64,000 nt of DNA from Candidatus Thorarchaeota archaeon (GCA_029855935.1 JAGSHN010000031.1:62001-126000); one strand, 5' to 3'; counted from the stretch's first letter, positions 34,212 to 43,126 are shown. The notes: generated by a model from the letters alone, not told the origin. Translations and numbers: made by a program.

Positions 34212-34278
34212 GAGATGGGCAGTACCGCTGTGGGTGCGAGGAGCAGCGGTCCACTGCCTCATCTCCCATCGTCTTTTT
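34212..34278 (+). terminator. Long hairpin with T-run after the cPGS gene
   Basis: GAGATGGGCAGTACCGCTG at 34212..34230 pairs with CAGCGGTCCACTGCCTCATC on to 34265 with small bulges (19-base stem, 13-base loop), and TTTTT follows at 34274-34278. It lies 13 nt after the cPGS stop and before the promoter of the aldehyde dehydrogenase gene. Confidence 0.7.
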
Positions 34279-34350
34279 GCGCACATCACTCATTGATTGA
34301 GGTATCTCCCGCATCGGGATATCAGGCGACAGCCCGTGGTCGAGAAAGGC

Positions 34351-34358
34351 TATAAACG
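34351..34358 (+). promoter_or_regulatory. Candidate TATA box of the aldehyde dehydrogenase gene
   Basis: TATAAACG, preceded by the purine-rich GAGAAAGGC (a BRE-like stretch), 52-59 nt before the ATG at 34410. Confidence 0.5.
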
Positions 34359-34409
34359 GGCGATACATCGTTCGCAGCAACCTGGCCTTGTGACCGGGAG
34401 AAAGGCAGC

Positions 34410-36080
34410 ATGAGCGTGCACTATCCGATACTTGTCAGCGGACAGGAGAGAGACACCGGCCACTATACGATATTCCCAGACATGGATAGGGTGATTGAGG
34501 ACCCGGGTCTGGCGATAGCGTTGCAGCTACGCGATGCCTCAGCAGGTCAGCGACTGTCATTCAGGTGGCTGCCATTCCTCATCCCGCGCTCCGCCCCGGA
34601 GTTGCGATATCTGCGCGACTACCGAAGAGCACATGGAGTACCCAAGTACGGAAAGAGCGAGCTAGACGAGGTGACCTTCGCCAAGGTCTCACTGGCCCGT
34701 GACAGCGACATCGATGACGCACTCGCCACGGGAGTGAGGGATCATCTGAGTCTCTTCAACCCGTTCCGTGTTGACGGCATGGGTGTGACCCTCGACGAGC
34801 GGGTCGATGCACTGTACCGTGCAGGTCTGGCAGTCAAGAGGGAGTTCAGACAGATACGGGAGATCTCCGTCAGAGAGGGGGTGCCCATCAAGACCTTCGA
34901 GTGGACGTGGAAGATGTTCACCGAGTATCTTGAGAGAGAGACCTTCAGTCTCTGGGCTGAGGCTCTGGACGTCTTGGAGAGGCCCGGTAGGGACGGGGGG
35001 AGAAACTACAGGTTCAGAGAGCCGTACGGTGTGACATGCCTGTTCACGCCATACAACTCGCCGCTCGCATTGGGTATCCTCAGTATCACCTCCTCCATTC
35101 TCGCTGGAAATGCGACGATACTGAAGCCACCGAGCAAGGTGCCACTGAGCACGATTGTCCTCGGCCGGATAATGCTAAGCTCCTTTCTAGAGCAGGGTCT
35201 TCCGCCAGGCATACTTCAGGTCCTGACAGGGGGCGGAAAGCGGATGATGAGACGTTTCCTCTCCGACCCGCGTACGGGAGCTCTAGTGTGGTATGGTGAC
35301 AGCTCAACCGGCATCGAGTTATGGGCCGAGGCCATAAGAAGACGAATTCAGATGGCACCGGAGCTGGCAGGTAGCGATGCGTGCCTCGTCTGGGGAAGGG
35401 ATGTCGACCTCGAGAGAGTGGTACAGATCATTGTCAGGGGCCGCTTCCTCGGCGGCGGTCAGGCCTGCATGGCGATAAAGCGCGTTCTTGTCCAGCGAGA
35501 GCTGCACGATGACCTGATTGATCTCCTAGTGGAGGAGATCTCACATCTGAAGATGGGACGACCCTCCGACCCAGAGGTAGATCTACCGCCGCTGGGACTC
35601 ACAGCGCTGTACCTTCTGCTCGACCAGATGGAGGATGCCAGGGCCAGGGGCGCAGATGTAGTCACAGGAGGATACCGTTGCAACTTCCTTGGGGAGCCAG
35701 ATTCTGCCGGACTCTTCTATGCACCCACAATCATCAGAAATGTGACACTGGAGATGCGCGTGATGCGGGAGGAGGTCTTCGCGCCAGCCCTGCCAGTGAT
35801 GAGTGTGGACAGCGTGGAGCAGGCTATCGGGATTGCGAATCAGTCCAGATACGGCCTGCGCGCATCTGTGTTCACGGACGATGAGAGAGTCAGGGCCAGA
35901 TGGATCAAGGAAGTACAAGCGGGAGGGATAATAGTCGAACAGGACCATCTCTACTTCGATCCTCACATGCCGCATCTGGGCGGCTACAAAGACTCCGGAA
36001 TAATCGGTGCAAAGTACTTTCCAGTGATGCTCACTCGAATGAAATACGTACATACGGGACCGGGCGTGTCACCACTATGA
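34410..36080 (+). CDS. Aldehyde dehydrogenase family protein
   Basis: 556 residues, longer at the N-terminus than usual. The fold marks are PYGVTCLFTPYNSPLALGI (cofactor-binding entry), NATILKPPSKVPLS, the general-base Glu in MAPELAGSDACLV, the nucleophile Cys in GGGQACMAIKRVL, and MREEVFAPALPVM near the end. It would oxidise an aldehyde with NAD(P), perhaps a 1-pyrroline-5-carboxylate or succinate semialdehyde type; substrate not clear. ATG 34410 has GGGAGAAAGG upstream. The stop overlaps the start of the next gene (ATGA at 36077), so they are translated together. Confidence 0.85.
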   Translation: MSVHYPILVSGQERDTGHYTIFPDMDRVIEDPGLAIALQLRDASAGQRLSFRWLPFLIPRSAPELRYLRDYRRAHGVPKYGKSELDEVTFAKVSLARDSDIDDALATGVRDHLSLFNPFRVDGMGVTLDERVDALYRAGLAVKREFRQIREISVREGVPIKTFEWTWKMFTEYLERETFSLWAEALDVLERPGRDGGRNYRFREPYGVTCLFTPYNSPLALGILSITSSILAGNATILKPPSKVPLSTIVLGRIMLSSFLEQGLPPGILQVLTGGGKRMMRRFLSDPRTGALVWYGDSSTGIELWAEAIRRRIQMAPELAGSDACLVWGRDVDLERVVQIIVRGRFLGGGQACMAIKRVLVQRELHDDLIDLLVEEISHLKMGRPSDPEVDLPPLGLTALYLLLDQMEDARARGADVVTGGYRCNFLGEPDSAGLFYAPTIIRNVTLEMRVMREEVFAPALPVMSVDSVEQAIGIANQSRYGLRASVFTDDERVRARWIKEVQAGGIIVEQDHLYFDPHMPHLGGYKDSGIIGAKYFPVMLTRMKYVHTGPGVSPL

Positions 36081-37435
36081 CAGAGCCGAGAGGCCGTGAT
36101 CGGGAGCCGGGTGGACGTCAGACCACACGAGAGGCGAGAGAGGTTGCAGTTAGACTGCTGACCGTCTTCACCCAGGGGGTCAAGTCCATGCATGCGGTAC
36201 TCCGGGACTACCTCTTCACAACCAGACCGCCCGCCAATCTGTTCAATCTCGTCCAGGCGCTGACTATGAGCACCGTCCGGTATCTCAATACCATCGACTT
36301 CATCATAATCCGAAGCGGACTCCCTGTGCGGGTGAAGGATCTGCCAGCCGAACAGAGAAATGCGCTGAGGCTTGCTGTCTTCGAGGGGCGGTGGCTCGGA
36401 GAGCCTATTGAAGAACTGAAGGCCGACTATCTCCGGGGCATTGACGAGCTTGCGGACGCCGTTGAACGTGCGACCGAGGCCGACTTGGGTCGTCTTGTGT
36501 CACGTCTCCCCGAGGACGAACGACTTGGAGTGATGTACTCTCACCCAACATTCATTGTGAGGACGCTGCTTGATAATCTCCCCGAGAAGCAGGTGCTGGC
36601 CCTACTCAAGGCCAATCTCTCACCGCGACCGTACTACGTCAGACCGAACAGGCTCAAGAACGAGGACGCCAACATTGTAGAGAGTCTCTCAGCGGAGGGC
36701 GTGAGAGTCACTCCTGACGGAGATGTAGAGGAACTCTTCCGTGTGATTAGTGCGCCTGACAAAGTCGTACGATCGCATCTCTTTGCGGAGGGCAGAGTCC
36801 TCATTCAGGATAAGGCGAGCCTGCTCACGGTCCGGGCACTGGATGTCAGGCCGGGGGAAACTGTCTGGGACGCCTGTGCAGCACCAGGCATGAAGACGCA
36901 GGCGCTATGGGAGATGATGGATGCAAGGGGGAGGCTGGTCGCTTCTGACGTTCACATGGCCCGGCTGAGGACAGCCGTTGATAGAGCGTCCATGCTTGGT
37001 CTCGACAGGGTGGCTTGGCTCCACACCGATGCGTCGACGGCACCAGTCAGGAACGCGGACAAGATACTCATAGACGCGCCCTGCACGTCCACCGGTATCC
37101 TTCGAAGTAGACCCTCGTTCAAGTGGAAGCTTAACAAGAAGACACTACTGAACATAATGTCAGTTCAGAACAAGATACTCTACGGAATTGTCAGGGCATA
37201 CTTGGATTGCCCCGGGACAGAGATTGTCTACGCCACGTGCTCGATACTGCCCCACGAGGGAGAGTCACAGATTGACTCGGTCATCTCAAGATTTGATGTC
37301 GAGCTCGTGGACGTACCGATAGAGTGTGCCGACCACGGCTATGAGGGCTACGCCTGCTCTGAGAAGGTCAGACGTCTCTTCCCACACAGACACGACACGT
37401 CAGGTTTCTTCATCGCAAAGATTCGTATCCCCTGA
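36077..37435 (+). CDS. NOL1/NOP2/Sun family RNA m5C methyltransferase (RsmB-like)
   Basis: About 452 residues; starts at ATG 36077 overlapping the aldehyde dehydrogenase stop by 4 nt. An N-terminal NusB-like helical domain (about 20-130) is followed by a methyltransferase core: VWDACAAPGMKTQAL (SAM motif I), DAPCTSTGILRSRPSFKW with the PC Cys, and YATCSILPHEGESQI with the TC Cys. Two cysteines form the known mechanism: one attacks C6 of cytosine and the other releases product. It should add a 5-methyl group to cytosine in rRNA or tRNA. Strong match in length and motif order. Confidence 0.9.
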   Translation: MTEPRGRDREPGGRQTTREAREVAVRLLTVFTQGVKSMHAVLRDYLFTTRPPANLFNLVQALTMSTVRYLNTIDFIIIRSGLPVRVKDLPAEQRNALRLAVFEGRWLGEPIEELKADYLRGIDELADAVERATEADLGRLVSRLPEDERLGVMYSHPTFIVRTLLDNLPEKQVLALLKANLSPRPYYVRPNRLKNEDANIVESLSAEGVRVTPDGDVEELFRVISAPDKVVRSHLFAEGRVLIQDKASLLTVRALDVRPGETVWDACAAPGMKTQALWEMMDARGRLVASDVHMARLRTAVDRASMLGLDRVAWLHTDASTAPVRNADKILIDAPCTSTGILRSRPSFKWKLNKKTLLNIMSVQNKILYGIVRAYLDCPGTEIVYATCSILPHEGESQIDSVISRFDVELVDVPIECADHGYEGYACSEKVRRLFPHRHDTSGFFIAKIRIP

Positions 37436-37441
37436 GAGGGC

Positions 37442-38260
37442 CTATTGCCCAGCAGTGATACGTCTATACACGGAGTCCATCACGCGTCGCGCAAACTCTT
37501 GGTCGTCCTTGAATGCCCAGGGAATGGAAAAGAACTCCTTGCGAGCCTGCTCAATGGCCTCCCTGTCTCTGTTGATGAGTGCCTTGAACACAAGCTTGGT
37601 CCAGTTGAAGCACGGATGCCTATGGAACTCCTCTATGAAACCCGATGTCCCGGCCACGCGCTTCAGATACTCAACACCGTCTTTCGGGCGGCCAAGCATA
37701 AGGTCCGATAGAGCGCCGAGGCACGCAAAGACCACGGCATTCTTCACGATGCCAGACGATATGTATTTCTCAGCCCCCTCCTTGTACTCTTGGGCCTTCT
37801 TCGCATAGAGCTGGCGCCCGTCTAGAATGTGTATGTCAGTGGGGATCTCCTCCCGCTCAACACGCTTGAGTCCGCCGCCACTCAGGATTGCGGCCTTCAA
37901 CTCCGCCTGCATCATTCGCATGTCCGCATCCTTCTGGAGCGCCCTAGCCGTATCGACTATTCTTCGACCCGCATCAACGAGTCGGGCCTTGATTGTGGGG
38001 TCGACCAGAGCGGGATCATTGCGGGCCACGCCGTTCTCGTAGACAGTACGAGCATATCTGAACAGCTCGTAGGCACGTGTTGTCAGGTTCTTCTCAAGTG
38101 CAAACTCCACGCCTTCAAGTATTGCAAGGATGGCGTTGTCGGTCTCACCCAAGTTCTCAAACTGTGTTGCCGCCTCAATGAGCCAGAGGAGCGAGTCTGT
38201 GCTCTCAGCCTTGATGAGCCCCTGACCCTTCGCTAGGGAACTGTAGGCGTCAATACACAT
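37442..38260 (-). CDS. Alpha-solenoid (TPR-like) protein resembling SNAP
   Basis: 272 residues, almost all helical. The repeat pattern (AATQFENLGETDNAILAILEG, AYELFRYARTVYENGVARN, EKYISSGIVKNAVVFACLGA) suits a TPR-type solenoid. The last part, FNWTKLVFKALINRDREAIE followed by ARKEFFSIPWAFKDDQEFAR, resembles the closing helices of eukaryotic alpha/gamma-SNAP, where the matching segment ends in a DSISRLDQW-type turn. SNAPs bind SNARE bundles and NSF ATPase. This is a resemblance by eye only; a generic TPR protein is the alternative. ATG 38260 is chosen. The upstream open frame to 38602 has a low-complexity Ser-rich composition and is probably not translated. Confidence 0.55.
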   Translation of the reverse strand: MCIDAYSSLAKGQGLIKAESTDSLLWLIEAATQFENLGETDNAILAILEGVEFALEKNLTTRAYELFRYARTVYENGVARNDPALVDPTIKARLVDAGRRIVDTARALQKDADMRMMQAELKAAILSGGGLKRVEREEIPTDIHILDGRQLYAKKAQEYKEGAEKYISSGIVKNAVVFACLGALSDLMLGRPKDGVEYLKRVAGTSGFIEEFHRHPCFNWTKLVFKALINRDREAIEQARKEFFSIPWAFKDDQEFARRVMDSVYRRITAGQ

Positions 38261-38492
38261 CACTGAACGATCTGTCTTTGTGCACTTGGCAGCAACCTCT
38301 CCCTTGGGCAGTGCCACATTTCTCAGGCCGCAAGAGTACTGTGAACCGCTGACTCTAAGCCAAGAACAATACTCTTGTGACTCCAACGGGCCAACACCAA
38401 CTGAAGCGTGTGAACATCGCCTAATAAACAAATTCAGCTGTACCGACAATCTTAACTTAGCAGAATAGAGCGTCGACCGCGGGGTCGACACA

Positions 38493-38888
38493 ATGGACGA
38501 TGACGACGCGGAGCTCGCATCAATCCGGCGAAAGAAGATGCTACAGCTTATGGAGAGAGAGAAGCGGCTCCGAGAACAGCAAGAACGCGAACAGAAGACC
38601 AAGGAAGAGAGAACGAAGCTGCTCCAGAGGTTTCTCGCACCAGACGCACAGGCGTATCTGAGCTCCCTGAGAGAGAGAGAGCCGACTGTTGCAAAGAGAA
38701 TAGAGGATGTGTTCCTTTATCTGATAGTCTACCGTGGACTCAGACAGATATTCAGCCAGATTGACGTGATGTACGTAGAGCGCCGAATAAAGGGCGAGGG
38801 GCCACGCATTCGTGTCCAGCGCGATGGTGAGATCTCAGACTTTAGTTCCTACGTGAGAGAGGCCCTACAGAAAGACTCTGACAAGTAG
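38493..38888 (+). CDS. PDCD5/TFAR19-family DNA-binding protein
   Basis: 131 residues. The N-terminal acidic and Lys/Arg/Gln-rich helix (LASIRRKKMLQLMEREKRL, QQEREQKTKEERTKLLQRFL) and the core YLSSLREREPTVAKRIEDVFL, with a helix QIFSQIDVMYVERRI, match the conserved archaeal and eukaryotic PDCD5 family, which is usually about 110-125 residues. The archaeal forms bind DNA or act with chaperones. ATG 38493. It sits alone between convergent neighbours. Confidence 0.88.
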   Translation: MDDDDAELASIRRKKMLQLMEREKRLREQQEREQKTKEERTKLLQRFLAPDAQAYLSSLREREPTVAKRIEDVFLYLIVYRGLRQIFSQIDVMYVERRIKGEGPRIRVQRDGEISDFSSYVREALQKDSDK

Positions 38889-38907
38889 TGCAGTCTTCCG
38901 CCTACGC

Positions 38908-39813
38908 TCACTGAAGAGCAGCCGCCCTAGATTTCCACTCCTTGATCTTGTATCTGAGGTCCTCCGTACTGCCCGGTGAGGACTTCCAAGAACTCGCCGT
39001 CCGCCGCATCTGAAATATCAGGGCGCCGCCCCGTGCCATCTTCTGCTCAAGGAGGTCAACTGCGGTCTCTAGTGCGCGTGCGACGCTCTCCGAATCATCG
39101 GTCCGAGAGACTATCTTCTCCAGGTCGTCGAATATCTCCTCAGGAGAGGCAGCCTGCCATCGCTCTGTTGGCACCTGCGCCTCTCGGTACTTCTTGGCCA
39201 ACTGCACCACATCGCCAGGGGCCATCTCCAGCTCACCCTCTGCAACAAGACGCTCGACGGTTTCCCTGACGGCAGACTTGTCAGATACAAGGAGAGCAGC
39301 AAGGTCGTCCAGTTTCATCTTGTGATGACGCATCACGTGGACGAGGACTCTGTGCTTGCTGTCACCGGCCTCTGCCAAGACGCTCTTCAGAACATCAACT
39401 GCCCCCTCGGTGCCAAGTATCACGGCCATGGCAGCCGCCGACAGGCGGGACAGGTTTCCTTCGAGAAGACGCAGTTTTGCATTCGCTAGGTCGAGCTGCT
39501 CCCGGAGCTGTTTCGAGTCCTCGCGTGCTACCGGGACCGCAGCCTCAGCGGTGACCCCACCCTGCTGGGACTCCCTCATCGCAGCACCCATTGCACGCAT
39601 AGCATTCTGGCTCCGCTTGAGCTCGTCCTTCAGACGGAGAATCTCTTCCTCTCGCTCTCTCAGCTGGGCTTCCAGCTCCTCTACTCGTTGGGACAACTGA
39701 GTGGCCCGTCGTACGCTACCGCTGAGCTGAGCCTGAAGGACTTCAAGTCGTTGGTTCAGCGCGGCAATCTGCATTGTCTTCTCACGAAGCCTTGTGTTGA
39801 TCTCGTCAGACAC
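38908..39813 (-). CDS. Coiled-coil protein with an internal winged-helix-like domain
   Basis: About 301 residues from GTG 39813 (GGTGGTG 5 nt upstream). The N-terminal about 110 residues form a long coiled coil (RVEELEAQLREREEEILRLK). Residues about 150-220 look like a winged helix: KHRVLVHVMRHHKMKLDDLAALLVSD, then SAVRETVERLVAEGELEMAP. The C-terminal about 80 residues hold another helix region (DDLEKIVSRTDDSESVARALETAVDLLEQKM). No family recognised. It could be a DNA-binding or scaffold protein. Convergent with PDCD5 and divergent from TatD. Confidence 0.65.
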   Translation of the reverse strand: MSDEINTRLREKTMQIAALNQRLEVLQAQLSGSVRRATQLSQRVEELEAQLREREEEILRLKDELKRSQNAMRAMGAAMRESQQGGVTAEAAVPVAREDSKQLREQLDLANAKLRLLEGNLSRLSAAAMAVILGTEGAVDVLKSVLAEAGDSKHRVLVHVMRHHKMKLDDLAALLVSDKSAVRETVERLVAEGELEMAPGDVVQLAKKYREAQVPTERWQAASPEEIFDDLEKIVSRTDDSESVARALETAVDLLEQKMARGGALIFQMRRTASSWKSSPGSTEDLRYKIKEWKSRAAALQ

Positions 39814-39892
39814 TGTGCACCACCGGTGAATTGTCATATAGCGAGTAGTAAAAAGGGAATTGTGTACCTCCCACCGGGTCGGAGAGAGATAG

Positions 39893-40648
39893 ATGTTGCG
39901 ACTATTCGACGCTCACACCCATCTCGATATGCAGCACTACAAGAACGACTTGGACCACGTGGTACAACGCGCCAGAGATGCCGGTGTCGAGGGGATGGTC
40001 AGTTCTTCGATAGGCCCCGGGTCATTCCGCCGGACACTTGGAATCGTGAAGAAGTATCAGGGCATTGTGTTTCACACAGCTGGCTGTTCTGTCTCGCAGC
40101 TCACAAGAGATGAGGCAGACCGAATCATCGCCCTTGCAAGGAGGTACGCCTCGCAACTTGTGGCCATCGGTGAGGTCGGGCTCGACTACTATTGGGTGAA
40201 AGATCCCGCAGGAAGGCGCGCTCAGGAGCCGCTGTTCCTCGACTTCATCAGGCTGGCGGAAGAACTAGGTCTCCCGCTTGTCATCCACTCACGTAGGGCG
40301 GAGGCTGAGGCTGTCACAATCCTTGAGAGAGAGTTCAACGGCGATGTGTTGATGCACTGTTTCGACGGTAAGCCAGATGTCGTAAGACGAGTGGCCGAGA
40401 ACGGGTGGTATATCACCCTACCTGCCAACTTCGGTCGGTACAGGAACAGGATAAGAGCGGCACAGACACTCCCCCTCGAACAGATCATGCTTGAAACAGA
40501 TGGGCCGTATCTGTCGCCAACCGGAGAGAGAAACGAACCAGCGAACGTGAGGTATGGGTGCGAGTCTCTCGCCGAGCTTCTTGGGATGGACGCTGAGGTC
40601 GTCGCAGAGACCACAACAAGAAACGCACGGCGCTTCTACCGGGTCTAG
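39893..40648 (+). CDS. tatD: TatD-family hydrolase (deoxyribonuclease)
   Basis: 251 residues. Metal-binding residues are in order: FDAHTHLD (HxH), GEVGLDYYW (Glu), VIHSRRAEAEA (His), LMHCFDGKPD (His) and LETDGPYLSP (Asp). The family removes 3' nucleotides from DNA or cleaves small phosphodiesters with two metal ions. The length matches the usual 250-260. ATG 39893 is preceded by GGAGAGAG. Next plus-strand gene is PAC2, 82 nt away. Very clear assignment. Confidence 0.93.
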   Translation: MLRLFDAHTHLDMQHYKNDLDHVVQRARDAGVEGMVSSSIGPGSFRRTLGIVKKYQGIVFHTAGCSVSQLTRDEADRIIALARRYASQLVAIGEVGLDYYWVKDPAGRRAQEPLFLDFIRLAEELGLPLVIHSRRAEAEAVTILEREFNGDVLMHCFDGKPDVVRRVAENGWYITLPANFGRYRNRIRAAQTLPLEQIMLETDGPYLSPTGERNEPANVRYGCESLAELLGMDAEVVAETTTRNARRFYRV

Positions 40649-40729
40649 GTGTTCCGAGTACCGAAACGGCTCTGACCGATAGCGAGAAAAGATATCGTGA
40701 GTCGTATTGAACAGAGCTGTGTGTTGAGT

Positions 40730-41521
40730 ATGTACGTGAGAAAGTTCATCGATCCCGACCCCAGCACACTCAATGACCCGGTGGCGGTCGTCGGGCTCCC
40801 GGGGATAGCAAATGTCGGGCGAATCGCGGTCGAGACACTGATTGCTGAGTTGAATGCAGAGTTGTTGCTCTATCTCTTCAGTGACGAGTTTCCACCACGC
40901 GTACTGGTCAGAGGGGGCATCTCTGAGATTCCGAAATCGGCGCTCTACCTGTACAGAGCCGCTCCAGACGAGCCGCACGACCTGCTTCTCCTGACAGGCG
41001 ACTATCAGCCTGAAACAAGCAGGGGAGTCTTCGAGTATTCCGACTTCATCATTCAGAAGCTGGCAGGTCTAAATGTCAAGACCGTCATTGCTCTCGCGGC
41101 CTATGAGCAGGACTACCACACATTTCTCAACTCCTATCCTGCAGCGCCCCGTGTCTACGCCTCCGCAAGCTGTGAGGAGCTGCTCGGACGAATGTCGGCT
41201 GCAGACGGTGTCGTATCTATGACGCAGGGAGTTATCAACGGCGCGAATGGATTCATTCCTGGCTGGGCCGCAACTATGTATGATATGGAGGGCGGTTGCC
41301 TACTTGGCGAGACAATGGGTGTCATCAAGGCAGACTACCGTGCCGCAATGCGGGTCCTTGAGGTGTTCTCATCGGTTGTCGGCGTGCAAGTTGACCTCAG
41401 TGGGATGGACGACCACGTTCACAGGGTGGAAGAGTTCATAGAATGGGCAAAGAAGGAGATTCTTGAACGGCAGGAGAGCCAAGAGGAGGACGAGTCCGCG
41501 CGCGACCGCTACATCGGCTGA
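40730..41521 (+). CDS. PAC2-family protein (proteasome assembly chaperone-like)
   Basis: About 263 residues. The family opening VAVVGLPGIANVGRIAVETLI, the middle LTGDYQPETSRGVFEYSDFI, and GANGFIPGWAATMYDMEGGCLLGET match the archaeal PAC2 family (about 240-270 residues). In eukaryotes PAC2 helps build the 20S proteasome; the role in archaea is not proven. ATG 40730 is preferred over GTG 40697, as it sits close to the conserved first strand. The C-terminus is a Glu-rich charged helix (EEFIEWAKKEILERQ). Confidence 0.85.
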   Translation: MYVRKFIDPDPSTLNDPVAVVGLPGIANVGRIAVETLIAELNAELLLYLFSDEFPPRVLVRGGISEIPKSALYLYRAAPDEPHDLLLLTGDYQPETSRGVFEYSDFIIQKLAGLNVKTVIALAAYEQDYHTFLNSYPAAPRVYASASCEELLGRMSAADGVVSMTQGVINGANGFIPGWAATMYDMEGGCLLGETMGVIKADYRAAMRVLEVFSSVVGVQVDLSGMDDHVHRVEEFIEWAKKEILERQESQEEDESARDRYIG

Positions 41522-41526
41522 GATCG

Positions 41527-41718
41527 TCACTCCACAAGTTCCGGCGCAAGGATATCGGTGATATGCGCCTCACTGTCGAGGTTGATGTAGAAGTAGTGGT
41601 CTTTGTGCTTGACCTTGACGGTGACTGGAAATCTTGATGCGCCCTCAACGACATGTGGGGGCACACGCAATATGGTCTTGTTACCACACACTGGGCATTT
41701 GGCATATCGCTCGAACAA
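41527..41718 (-). CDS. Small zinc-ribbon protein
   Basis: 63 residues. It opens with FERYAKCPVCGNKTIL (a CxxC knuckle) and continues with strand-like RFPVTVKVKHKDHYFYINLD and a closing EAHITDILAPEL. Only one CxxC pair is visible, so a full zinc site would need another ligand such as the His in the middle, or a dimer. ATG 41718; a longer open frame upstream (to 41750) lacks support. It lies 28 nt after the gene at 41747 on the same strand, so both are probably one operon. Confidence 0.6.
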   Translation of the reverse strand: MFERYAKCPVCGNKTILRVPPHVVEGASRFPVTVKVKHKDHYFYINLDSEAHITDILAPELVE

Positions 41719-41746
41719 CGGTACATTCCTCTATACAATCTTTCAA

Positions 41747-42130
41747 TCACGGGGATACGAGTCTGGAGTCTGTCGACAGAACAATGACGGTCTGGAAACG
41801 TTCAGGGTCCTGAAGGGCCTCAGTAAAGAGCCTGATTATCTCTTCAGCGGAACGGCCCGCGATATCCTCCGATCCAGTGGCCACAATTCTGATGTTCTCA
41901 TAGACTCCCGTCTGCGCAAGCAGCGAGAAGGAAACACCATCCGCACTCGTCGCCCTCACCACAACGTATCTTGCAAAGTCCTGAAACTCATTCTTCGGGC
42001 CCCGGAGACTACCGTTCACCCTCTTGACGCGTCCCGAGGAGAGAGCGGTGTCGAGCAGGTAGGCACGGAGCACCTGATTCCCGACCTTTCTGCGTATGTC
42101 GATGAACTCCTCTACGGAACCGTCACTCAT
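41747..42130 (-). CDS. Uncharacterised protein
   Basis: 127 residues from ATG 42130, which has GGTGGAGG 6 nt upstream (GTG 42160 is an alternative). Strands SVEEFIDIRRKVGNQVLRA and YVVVRATSADGVSFSLLAQ and a helix AEEIIRLFTEALQDPERFQT are visible, as in a mixed alpha/beta domain. No motif or family recognised. Followed by the small zinc-ribbon gene on the same strand. Confidence 0.55.
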   Translation of the reverse strand: MSDGSVEEFIDIRRKVGNQVLRAYLLDTALSSGRVKRVNGSLRGPKNEFQDFARYVVVRATSADGVSFSLLAQTGVYENIRIVATGSEDIAGRSAEEIIRLFTEALQDPERFQTVIVLSTDSRLVSP

Positions 42131-42351
42131 TCGAAGCCTCCACCTGGGGCCACTGGTCACAGGACATCACCCTTACGTGGAACTCTCGCAGGGCGTACAT
42201 ATAGGGATTTTCGGGACGTAGGGTCGTGAGAAACGCGATGACACGACCGTGTCTCATAGGTGGTCGCCACAAGGAGCTGTGCGATCTGCACCCGGCCAGA
42301 TCAACGTGTCCCGAGGTTAGTACTCCTTATGGAGCGGACCTGTTACCCAGA

Positions 42352-42364
42352 ATATCTTTATTTG
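42352..42364 (+). promoter_or_regulatory. Candidate TATA box of the seven-pass membrane protein gene
   Basis: ATATCTTTATTTG about 49-61 nt before the ATG at 42413, in a 282 bp gene-free spacer between divergent genes. The rest of the spacer shows nothing recognisable. Confidence 0.35.
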
Positions 42365-42412
42365 GCCGTTGTATACTGTGATGAGATAGCCAGCTGTATC
42401 GGAGTGAAGGCA

Positions 42413-43126
42413 ATGCTGCAGACCGTTGACATGGCAATCCGTGAGATTCACATCGGCCTATGGTTCTTGGTCGTTGGGTACTACTTCTTCCTGTTCCTGT
42501 TCCTTCTCTTTTTCAGATGGAGAAAGTCCAAGAACCCGTTCCAGCTGGCAATGGCCCTGTTCTTCCTCCTCCTTGCCGTAGGGAGAGCATTCTACTTTGT
42601 CGGTGACTTCTACGCCGATTCACGGTCGCTGTACGGTGACCTGTCCAATATGGTTGGTGTGTTTCTGCCGGACCTTCAGCCGTGGCTTCAGGCAGGTGCG
42701 TTCTTCCAGTGGATGGCGCTGGCCATCCTATCAGCAACAGCCGGCTTCATGATCTTTGGACAGAGATGGGCAGAGATCATCTTTGCGGCACCGGCCATCA
42801 TCATCGGCATAGCGCTTGGGGTCGTGCCGATGGACAATTCCACACGATTTCTGATCTCCGGCACTGCTGGCCCAATCTATGCCCTGTTTATTCCCTTGCT
42901 GTTCTGGTACCTTGCATACCAGTCAGGAGGGATACTGAGAAGGTCCAATTTTGTCCTCGGGACGGGCTTCTTCGTCCTCTTTGCAGGCCGAGTTGTCCAC
43001 GCTGGCAGGTTCTGGCTATCCGACAACATGTTTGGGACCCTGACCATCCCCGGCATCCTCGCACCCGGTCTCATTGTCATAGGGCTCATCCTGATTGCCA
43101 TTGGCAATGAGTGGGGTCAACAGTAG
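42413..43126 (+). CDS. Seven-pass membrane protein of unknown family
   Basis: 237 residues from ATG 42413 (GGAGTGAAGG upstream). About seven membrane segments with short loops: IGLWFLVVGYYFFLFLFLLFF, AMALFFLLLAVGRAFYF, ALAILSATAGFMIFGQ and others, ending in GLILIAIGNEWGQQ. One Cys-free, aromatic-rich protein with a DVGDFYAD-like loop (FVGDFYADSRS). No motif for transport or catalysis is visible. A generic sensor or scaffold role is possible. Confidence 0.6.
   Translation: MLQTVDMAIREIHIGLWFLVVGYYFFLFLFLLFFRWRKSKNPFQLAMALFFLLLAVGRAFYFVGDFYADSRSLYGDLSNMVGVFLPDLQPWLQAGAFFQWMALAILSATAGFMIFGQRWAEIIFAAPAIIIGIALGVVPMDNSTRFLISGTAGPIYALFIPLLFWYLAYQSGGILRRSNFVLGTGFFVLFAGRVVHAGRFWLSDNMFGTLTIPGILAPGLIVIGLILIAIGNEWGQQ

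Noticed and set aside
38261-38602. N-terminal extension of the SNAP-like gene with a Ser-rich leader
   Set aside because: Low-complexity and unlike the rest; ATG 38260 fits the solenoid start, and the extension overlaps the PDCD5 gene.
40697-40729. GTG 40697 as start of the PAC2 gene
   Set aside because: No ribosome site and no family match in the extra 11 residues; ATG 40730 fits the usual start.
41603-42229. Plus-strand frame of about 208 codons over the zinc-ribbon gene and its neighbour
   Set aside because: Antisense to two minus-strand frames that have ribosome sites and CxxC or mixed alpha/beta patterns; this frame has no motif.
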